Assembly (NCBI GenBank): GCA_029570835.1
Contig: JAKPTX010000255.1
Location: 1 to 64,000 of the forward strand
Source: Bacteroidota bacterium
Lineage (GTDB): Bacteria; Bacteroidota; Bacteroidia; Bacteroidales; WCHB1-69
Length of the DNA: 64,000 nucleotides
Direction of reading: 5' to 3'
Shown: positions 57,268 through 64,000 of the stretch, one piece after another
Layout: every line of letters starts with the position of its first letter
How positions within the stretch are numbered: the stretch's first letter is position 1
Translations under genes and position numbers: made by a program
Notes under the pieces: generated by a model
The model's input: only the letters and a program-made list of their open reading frames with translations
The model's database searches: none
What the model was told of the DNA's origin: nothing

Positions 57268-59199
57268 TTACTTCACTTCTTCAAAGTCAACGTCAGTTAC
57301 GTGGCCATCCATGTTACTGCCCTGGTTGTCGGTAGTACCGCCTTGCTGTTGATTTCCATAGTCGAAATCTTGAGTGTGAGCAGAGGCGCCTTGTGCTTCG
57401 CCTTGTTGATACATCTTTTGGGAAGCGTTGTTCCATGCATTGTTCAACTCGGTAGTAGCCTCATCGATGGCGCTGAAGTTCTTGTCTGCATGAGCTTGTT
57501 TTAGCTTTGCAGCAGCAGCTTCGATCAATGTTTTGTCTTCAGCTGGAATCTTGTCGCCAAACTCTTTGAGTTGTTTTTCAGTGTTGAACACTAACGAGTC
57601 TGCATTATTGAGCTTTTCAACTTCTTCTTTCGCTTTATTATCCGCTTCGGCGTTGGCTTCTGCTTCCGCTTTCATTCTCTTGATCTCCTCATCTGTCAAT
57701 CCGGAGGAAGCCTCAATGCGTATCTTTTGCTCTTTACCACTGGCTTTATCCTTAGCGCTCACATTTAAAATTCCGTTGGAGTCGATGTCGAAAGTAACTT
57801 CGATTTGTGGAATTCCGCGCATCGCAGCGGGGATACCGTCAAGGTGGAAGCGTCCGATACTCTTATTTTGATTCGCCATGGGTCTTTCCCCTTGAAGGAT
57901 ATGGATCTCAACAGAGGTTTGATTATCCACAGCGGTAGTAAAGGTTTCTGTTTTCTTGGTTGGGATAGTTGTGTTGGCTTCGATCAAACGAGTCATCACA
58001 CCACCTAAAGTTTCCAATCCGAGTGAAAGTGGAGTTACGTCTAAGAGTAAGATGTCGGTTACATCACCACTCAATACACCTCCCTGGATTGCTGCACCAA
58101 TGGCTACTACTTCGTCAGGATTAACACCTTTTGAAGGTGCTTTGCCGAAGAAGTTTTCTACCACTTGTTGGATAGCAGGGATACGGGTTGATCCACCCAC
58201 CAAAAGTACTTCATCGATATCAGATGTCTTGTAACCTGCGTCAGCTAATGCTTTCTTACAAGGCTCAATAGTGCGTTGAATTAAATGATCAGTCAATTGT
58301 TCAAACTGTGCACGGGTCAGAGTGCGTACTAAGTGTTGAGGAATTCCATCCACAGGCATGATATAAGGTAGGTTGATCTCGGTAGAAGTGGAGCTGGAAA
58401 GCTCAATCTTAGCTTTTTCAGCAGCCTCTTTCAAGCGTTGTAATGCCATTGGATCTTTTCTCAAGTCGATATTATAATCTTTTTGGAACTCTTCTGCCAA
58501 CCAGTCGATAATTTCGTGGTCAAAGTCATCTCCACCCAAGTGAGTATCTCCATTGGTCGATTTTACTTCAAATACACCATCTCCTAATTCAAGGATAGAG
58601 ATATCAAAAGTTCCACCACCCAAGTCGAACACAGCCACTTTAGAGTCTGATTTCTTCTTGTCCAATCCGTAAGCCAATGCCGCAGCAGTAGGCTCATTGA
58701 TAATTCTTTCTACCTTCAATCCTGCAATTTCTCCGGCCTCTTTTGTAGCTTGTCTTTGTGAATCACTAAAGTAAGCAGGTACAGTAATAACAGCTTTGGT
58801 TATTTCGGTTCCCAGGTAATCTTCAGCAGTTTTCTTCATTTTTTGAAGTACCATAGCTGAAATTTCCTGTGGAGTATAGAGTCTGTCATCAATTTTGATG
58901 CGTGGCATATTGTTGCTCGATTTCTCCACAACGTAAGGTATTCTTTCACATTCTTTCGCAACTCTGTCGTAAGTTTCACCCATAAAACGTTTGATTGAAT
59001 AGATCGTTTTTGTAGGGTTGGTAATCGCTTGTCTTTTCGCAGGGTCACCTACTTTACGCTCATTTTCTCCAACAAAAGCCACAATCGAAGGAGTTGTTCT
59101 TCTTCCTTCGCTATTAGGTATAACAACAGGTTCGTTACCTTCCATAACGGATACGCATGAATTTGTTGTTCCTAAGTCAATTCCAATAATTTTTCCCAT
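57268..59199 (-). CDS. dnaK: Molecular chaperone DnaK
   Basis: [27 protein letters not shown]; full-length Hsp70. Confidence 0.98.
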   Translation of the reverse strand: MGKIIGIDLGTTNSCVSVMEGNEPVVIPNSEGRRTTPSIVAFVGENERKVGDPAKRQAITNPTKTIYSIKRFMGETYDRVAKECERIPYVVEKSSNNMPRIKIDDRLYTPQEISAMVLQKMKKTAEDYLGTEITKAVITVPAYFSDSQRQATKEAGEIAGLKVERIINEPTAAALAYGLDKKKSDSKVAVFDLGGGTFDISILELGDGVFEVKSTNGDTHLGGDDFDHEIIDWLAEEFQKDYNIDLRKDPMALQRLKEAAEKAKIELSSSTSTEINLPYIMPVDGIPQHLVRTLTRAQFEQLTDHLIQRTIEPCKKALADAGYKTSDIDEVLLVGGSTRIPAIQQVVENFFGKAPSKGVNPDEVVAIGAAIQGGVLSGDVTDILLLDVTPLSLGLETLGGVMTRLIEANTTIPTKKTETFTTAVDNQTSVEIHILQGERPMANQNKSIGRFHLDGIPAAMRGIPQIEVTFDIDSNGILNVSAKDKASGKEQKIRIEASSGLTDEEIKRMKAEAEANAEADNKAKEEVEKLNNADSLVFNTEKQLKEFGDKIPAEDKTLIEAAAAKLKQAHADKNFSAIDEATTELNNAWNNASQKMYQQGEAQGASAHTQDFDYGNQQQGGTTDNQGSNMDGHVTDVDFEEVK

Positions 59200-59483
59200 A
59201 ATTTCGTATTTATATAATGTTAATATTTAAATTGTTTTCTACACTTTTATATAAACAAAAATGGTGCCAAACGAAAAGTTGGACCATAATTCTTCTTTTT
59301 TAGCTTTTTTTTCTTTTGAAATTAAAATAAAAGGGGGGACCATGACAATTTGTCACTTTTTATTTATTTTTGTCAGGTGCGGGGAAACTATTCCTTTTCG
59401 GAAATGTGTGTCATACAGTGGGTCAAATTCTCTTGAAAATGTCTAAATTGTGACGAATTGACGGAATGAATGCGATGGATACA

Positions 59484-59512
59484 AATAAGGGGGATGTTTT
59501 GTCACCCCCCCA
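59484..59512 (-). terminator. Terminator after AsmA-like gene
   Basis: GGGGGG..CCCCC then TTATTT on minus strand. Confidence 0.6.
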
Positions 59513-59519
59513 ATTATTT

Positions 59520-62504
59520 TTATTCCAACTTCATTAATAACGCCTCCCTGATCATCTTCTTCAAGTTCAGCTGTTCGTTGGTGAACGCTTCCGAACGTGC
59601 CGGACGGAAATATTCGGCGTAACGTGGGATTACAGGGCGCACTTTGAGATCATCCAATGTTCCTGAGACATCCACTCCGACGGAGACGACGATGGGCGAT
59701 TCCACCAATGAAATGTGATAGATGAAACTCATGTCCAGGTTGTGCTTACCACTGATTACCGCCCGATATTTGTCCATCTTGATGGAGAATGGATACACGT
59801 CAATCTCATTTTTGAAGAGGGTGAACTCGGCAGCAATAGAGTCGATCTTGTTTTCTGTTTTCTTATTGAACATCAATAGTTTAGAGATTTCTGTAAAGGT
59901 CTCCCCATCCATTAAAACCAAGTCCTGACCGCTGAGTGCCGCAGCACCGCGAATGGTGGATTTTTTGAGGTCATAGTTGGAGAAAAGATAGGTTTCTGCT
60001 ACGAAATGAAATTCTCCCTTCCCTTTGAACGATTTCAGCATCGGCATCATGGTGTCGATGTCGGGGAACATGGTTAATAGGTTCTCAATTTCGACATTCA
60101 ACATGTGGTAATCGATACCAATAAAGAGGTGGTTTTTTCGAGGAGTTCGGTATAACGCGGTTACAATCACATCGCTTCCGGGGAGTGTCGCCTTGAGCCC
60201 GTCCAGTATCAGTTTACCATCTTTGACGTAAAGATCTCCCTTGATATTGCGGATAATACTTTCATTGAAAAGCGCCTGATCGATTCGGGTCTTCAACTTC
60301 AAGTTCATGTTCAGAGGCACCAGGAAAGGATCCCCTTCATTGCGTGGAGTAGGAGGGAGGTCCACCTCTTCACTGCCACTTTCCGCGCTGGTCAAATCCA
60401 TAATTCGGTTGATGTCTGTCTTCGTAGAGACAAATTGAAAATCTCCCTGGAGAATGCCCTCATTTTTAAGATAAGGTTGTAGATTGGAAAGGGTTCCAAT
60501 CAATGAAAAGTCAGATTCTCCTAAGATGATTTTACTCTCTTTAATCTGATATTCATCCCTTTCAGCTTTTAAACTGATGGTTGGAATATAGATGGTTTCC
60601 GGGATTGTTGCCATTTTGACTTTCCCATTTGTCAATTGGATATCACCTACAGGGTTCCACTGAAGCAGAGGGTTTGTCTCAGTGATTTTCTCATGGATGT
60701 TAAACTTGAGCGAGATGCCATCCGCAGCAATATCCATTTTACTATCTGCCTGACCGGTAGTAGCGGTTATTTGAGATGCCTTTAAATCAATATTGTACAA
60801 GTTTTGTTTGAGCTGACGTAATTCTTCCAGGGAAGCCTTTCCTTTGAGGTCGCTTAGCTCTGCATTGTCACTCTCCATTCTTCCTTTTAAGTGTCCAATT
60901 TGATACTCACAAGCAATTTTGAGCAGCTGTATCGAGTCCGTAAAGTTGGATCCTTCAATATGTAGGTCGGCATTGTTGAGGTTGAAATCGATCGATTTAC
61001 CCATTGTTCCTTTCATCTGTGAAGAACTGATACGGGTTTCTAAAAACTGTTTTTTCTGATCATCTCCCCGTTGGTTCATCCTGAGGCTGATTTGCGCATT
61101 GGGAGTCTCAAAAAAGAGAGTGTCTTTTTCACCTACCAAACTAAAACGTTCCAGTTTCATCGTTCCTTGAAGGAGTAGGTTAGTCAAATTAACTGCTACA
61201 ATATCATCCAAAGTGGTGTTGAGTTGGGTGTTCAAGGTCATCTTTCCGTTCACTTGATAACCCTCAGGTTCAGCAAATTCTTTGGAAAGTGTGGGTAAGT
61301 GCAGGTCTGCCTTTAGATTACCATTATACCGAACTGCATCGAAGAGTTCAGTGATCAACCCTTTCATCTCAAATTTTGAATCTAAGGTGTTGAATTTGAA
61401 GTCATTAACCTGAACACGACTCTCATCTTCCTGATTTAAGTCGATATGATAGTTGAAGTCTCCAACTCCCTCTTTGAGGACAATGTTTTCTACTCCATCT
61501 ATCTGAGCAACAAACTGTTTTAGCTTTAAATTCCCGCTGATTAACGGCATCAAACTATCATTAAAAATACCGCTTACTTTCCCTTTGAGTTCTCCTTTTC
61601 CATCCATTTGGATTCCTTCCAGGCTTTTTCTTAAAAATAGGGGGATCAAGTCTATCGTTTCACGGATTGAATCGGTCTGTAGTGTATAATCCAGGTTCAG
61701 CACCATATCCCCGTTAGGATTATTTTCAATGGTTCCATCTACCTTAATCCGGTTCTTTTGATGGTTGAGCTGTAAATCCTGAATGGTGATTTTACCGCTT
61801 TCCATGTGGTATCCCGCACCCAGTGACAAATCCATATCCCGATGTTCCCAGTAGATATCTTCACCCATTTTAAAGTAGAGATCCGGCGATTTGAGTTGGA
61901 GCATAGCTGTGAGCTCCTCCGGTGTCATTTCCAAATCTTGAAGTTTGAGATTCAGTGTCTTAGCATCGAAAAAGTATCCATTTTGATAATCGTTATAGCT
62001 GACATCACTCTCTTCCAGTTTCAAGGATTTCAAGGCGATCAGATCAAACGGTTCAGACTCTTTTTTAGGCTCACTCTCTTTAAAAATATCAAAGTTAGCC
62101 CGACCGGTAGAGTCCACAAAAGCGGCAATTTTTGCTTTACGTATGGTAACCCCGTCAACAAGCACTTTATTGTGAAAGAGCAATGCTTTCAGATTAAGTT
62201 CCGCATCTACGGATTGAGAAGCGAGTAGGGTATCCTGATCAGTCCCCGGTGTAGGATTAATCAGCGTTAGTCCATCAATTCGCAAGGCTACTTTGGGAAA
62301 TGTGGAGAAAATGGTCAACTCCACCTCTTTCAGGTCTGCCTGACAGGTAATGTAGTTTTTAAGCTGAGAACGTACAATGGGGGTTAATCTTTTAGGGGTA
62401 ACAATAATCCAGGAGATAATCACCGCGGCAATAATCAGCAGAGCGATCAATGATCCCAAGCTGATTCCTGTAATTTTTAATGCTTTTTTAAGTTTTGGAT
62501 TCAT
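59520..62504 (-). CDS. AsmA-family protein
   Basis: 994 aa, N-terminal TM, GNLKADLHLPTL and C-terminal VSVGVDVSGTLDDLKVRPV AsmA-like features. Confidence 0.75.
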   Translation of the reverse strand: MNPKLKKALKITGISLGSLIALLIIAAVIISWIIVTPKRLTPIVRSQLKNYITCQADLKEVELTIFSTFPKVALRIDGLTLINPTPGTDQDTLLASQSVDAELNLKALLFHNKVLVDGVTIRKAKIAAFVDSTGRANFDIFKESEPKKESEPFDLIALKSLKLEESDVSYNDYQNGYFFDAKTLNLKLQDLEMTPEELTAMLQLKSPDLYFKMGEDIYWEHRDMDLSLGAGYHMESGKITIQDLQLNHQKNRIKVDGTIENNPNGDMVLNLDYTLQTDSIRETIDLIPLFLRKSLEGIQMDGKGELKGKVSGIFNDSLMPLISGNLKLKQFVAQIDGVENIVLKEGVGDFNYHIDLNQEDESRVQVNDFKFNTLDSKFEMKGLITELFDAVRYNGNLKADLHLPTLSKEFAEPEGYQVNGKMTLNTQLNTTLDDIVAVNLTNLLLQGTMKLERFSLVGEKDTLFFETPNAQISLRMNQRGDDQKKQFLETRISSSQMKGTMGKSIDFNLNNADLHIEGSNFTDSIQLLKIACEYQIGHLKGRMESDNAELSDLKGKASLEELRQLKQNLYNIDLKASQITATTGQADSKMDIAADGISLKFNIHEKITETNPLLQWNPVGDIQLTNGKVKMATIPETIYIPTISLKAERDEYQIKESKIILGESDFSLIGTLSNLQPYLKNEGILQGDFQFVSTKTDINRIMDLTSAESGSEEVDLPPTPRNEGDPFLVPLNMNLKLKTRIDQALFNESIIRNIKGDLYVKDGKLILDGLKATLPGSDVIVTALYRTPRKNHLFIGIDYHMLNVEIENLLTMFPDIDTMMPMLKSFKGKGEFHFVAETYLFSNYDLKKSTIRGAAALSGQDLVLMDGETFTEISKLLMFNKKTENKIDSIAAEFTLFKNEIDVYPFSIKMDKYRAVISGKHNLDMSFIYHISLVESPIVVSVGVDVSGTLDDLKVRPVIPRYAEYFRPARSEAFTNEQLNLKKMIREALLMKLE

Positions 62505-62519
62505 AATGGGAATAGAAGG

Positions 62520-62906
62520 TTACTGAACTTTTTGAAATGTATAAACTTTGCCGAATTCATCCTTGTAAATAAGTTTATCAGTGGTTAGAGTGGTTAGGGT
62601 GTAGATTTTTGTAACACCGCCTCCCATCTCTATTTCGTGAAATAAAGTCAGTGTGGATCCGCTTAAATTCCAGGTAAACTTTTGTCCTTCCTCTTCGGCA
62701 ACATCCTCGGAGGTGTCCCAACTTGCACCTGTTCCACCTTGATCGTAACGATAATACTCATCTCCGGGGTATTCAGGTGAAGCAAAAGGGGAGGGTCTCG
62801 ACCACTTTCCAATTAGTAGTTCAACGTCAAATGAGGGTTTAATACAGGATTGGAACCCCGCAATAAGGCTAACCAGAACTAATATAAGGATGATTTTACG
62901 TTTCAT
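62520..62906 (-). CDS. Small lipoprotein, lipocalin-like
   Basis: Lipobox FQSC|IKPSF; LLIGKWSRPS...YTFQKVQ. Confidence 0.6.
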   Translation of the reverse strand: MKRKIILILVLVSLIAGFQSCIKPSFDVELLIGKWSRPSPFASPEYPGDEYYRYDQGGTGASWDTSEDVAEEEGQKFTWNLSGSTLTLFHEIEMGGGVTKIYTLTTLTTDKLIYKDEFGKVYTFQKVQ

Positions 62907-62940
62907 AAACTTTGTATTACAACCTGCAAAAATATAAAAA

Positions 62941-62966
62941 ATTACGAATTACGAATTACGAATTAC
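62941..62966. repeat. ATTACGAATTACGAATTACGAATTAC tandem octamer repeat
   Basis: Direct reading; reverse complement of the 34901 repeat. Confidence 0.85.
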
Positions 62967-63034
62967 GGAATCGTGAATTTTATAATCTTGACAAGATTTG
63001 GAGTGAAAAGTTTAATGATCAATCTACTTGGGCT

Positions 63035-63101
63035 ACTCGGGGCGCGACTACTACTCATGTAGCTCACTACTCAGTTCATAACTTGAAGTCGCACCCCGAG
63101 T
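63035..63101. repeat. Second copy of the same palindrome with a 37-nt interior
   Basis: ACTCGGGGCGCGACT..AGTCGCACCCCGAGT, same internal mismatch as copy at 57157. Confidence 0.75.
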
Positions 63102-63103
63102 GA

Positions 63104-63138
63104 ACCTTCTACCTTCTACCTTCTACCTTCTACCTTCT
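63104..63138. repeat. Five tandem ACCTTCT heptamers
   Basis: Direct reading. Confidence 0.9.
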
Positions 63139-63149
63139 ACCTTTATCCT

Positions 63150-63935
63150 TTAATAGACGTGTATACTTTTCGCTGCTGCGGGGAGGTAGTTTACTCCAAA
63201 CCAGCACATTAATAGCATCAAAAAGGCGAGAATTAATATAATTAGCGTGATTCGATCATTTTGATTTTTGAATTTCCTATAGTGCAGATAGAGTAGATAC
63301 ATGAGCCAGGTGATCAATGCCCAGGTTTCTTTGGGGTCAAAACTCCAATAGTGTCCCCACGCTTCTTTAGCCCACATGGCACCAAAGATAATCCCAAAGG
63401 TGACGAAGGCAAATCCGATGTATACCAGGTTGTCGATAATGTTGAGGCTTTGATTATTCCAACGCTTCTTTCTCATTTGATACAATCCTTTTAATGAGAA
63501 AAGGGTAGCGATACTCAACATCGAATAGGCAAAAATATAGACAATGACATGGGGAACAAACCAGTAGCTTTGGAGAGCCGGCATAAGTGCGGTGTCAAAA
63601 TTTTCAGGATAGATCATATTGAAAACCAGAAACAGGTCTGCCATCAGGACGCTGAAGATAAGTATCCATTTATATTCCCATCTCAAATAGAGGATTGACC
63701 CAACAAAGAGGAGGAAAAAGGCGTACCATAAGCGCGTTTCTCCCAAAGTTCTCAAAGGTGCATGTCCCACTTTATACCATAATACGCCAATATAAAACCC
63801 CAACCACAATATGGCTATAGTTAAAAAGACCAATGGTACCCTTTTATCTTTCTCCAAGAAAGCAAGTAAAGCTGCAATCAGTCCAATCAGCACTATAGAG
63901 CCGGCAACAATATAATAGGTGATTAAATTATCCAT
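63150..63935 (-). CDS. ccsA: Cytochrome c biogenesis protein CcsA
   Basis: WGHYWSFDPKETWALITWLMYLLYLH; start at MDNL overlapping upstream stop. Confidence 0.85.
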   Translation of the reverse strand: MDNLITYYIVAGSIVLIGLIAALLAFLEKDKRVPLVFLTIAILWLGFYIGVLWYKVGHAPLRTLGETRLWYAFFLLFVGSILYLRWEYKWILIFSVLMADLFLVFNMIYPENFDTALMPALQSYWFVPHVIVYIFAYSMLSIATLFSLKGLYQMRKKRWNNQSLNIIDNLVYIGFAFVTFGIIFGAMWAKEAWGHYWSFDPKETWALITWLMYLLYLHYRKFKNQNDRITLIILILAFLMLLMCWFGVNYLPAAAKSIHVY

Positions 63936-64000
63936 TTCTATTCCAATTTGCACTCTGCCATGTTAGTAGGAAAACACCTGCCAAAAGCATAAAGAAGCCA
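63928..64000 (-). CDS. Partial 3' end of upstream gene, probably ResB/Ccs1-like
   Basis: Minus-strand frame GFFMLLAGVFLLTWQSANWNRNG* runs off the window. Confidence 0.45.
   Translation of the reverse strand, partial: GFFMLLAGVFLLTWQSANWNRNG

Overview
Window from a Bacteroidetes (Bacteroidales-like) chromosome, recognised by TAnnTTTG -7 promoter boxes, type IX secretion genes (sprA, porT) and T9SS cargo. Bases 1-13100 hold a tandem array of 13 paralogous ~285-aa lipoproteins (tentatively DUF4595-like). They are organised as repeated cassettes of promoter, 52-53 nt structured leader, one to three ORFs, conserved 3'UTR and terminator. Nine leaders share two interleaved inverted repeats whose geometry fits an H-type pseudoknot. 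The most divergent leader carries compensatory changes in both helices. I regard this array plus leader as the best candidate for an undescribed system. A diverged 14th family member lies far away at ~52.3 kb, next to a small lipoprotein translationally coupled to a LytS-type histidine kinase. The rest is mostly recognisable: C25 (gingipain-like) peptidase, DUF1599, DoxX-like/BT_3928 family, DUF4290, ABC exporter, two giant tandem SprB-repeat/CHU_C proteins, ppa, hemerythrin-like protein, LuxR regulator, fused FeoAB, rfaE1-like kinase, porT, glycyl-tRNA synthetase, GWxTD protein, sugar transferase, M28 peptidase, rsmI, ruvA, sprA, ABC-F, LytS/LytTR pair, ThpR-like, YD-repeat-like protein, dnaK, AsmA-like protein, small lipoprotein and ccsA. 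Several ORF-track starts were moved using promoter position or paralog comparison. No tRNA, rRNA, CRISPR array, transposase or prophage was seen. Family names come from reading the proteins; no database search was run.
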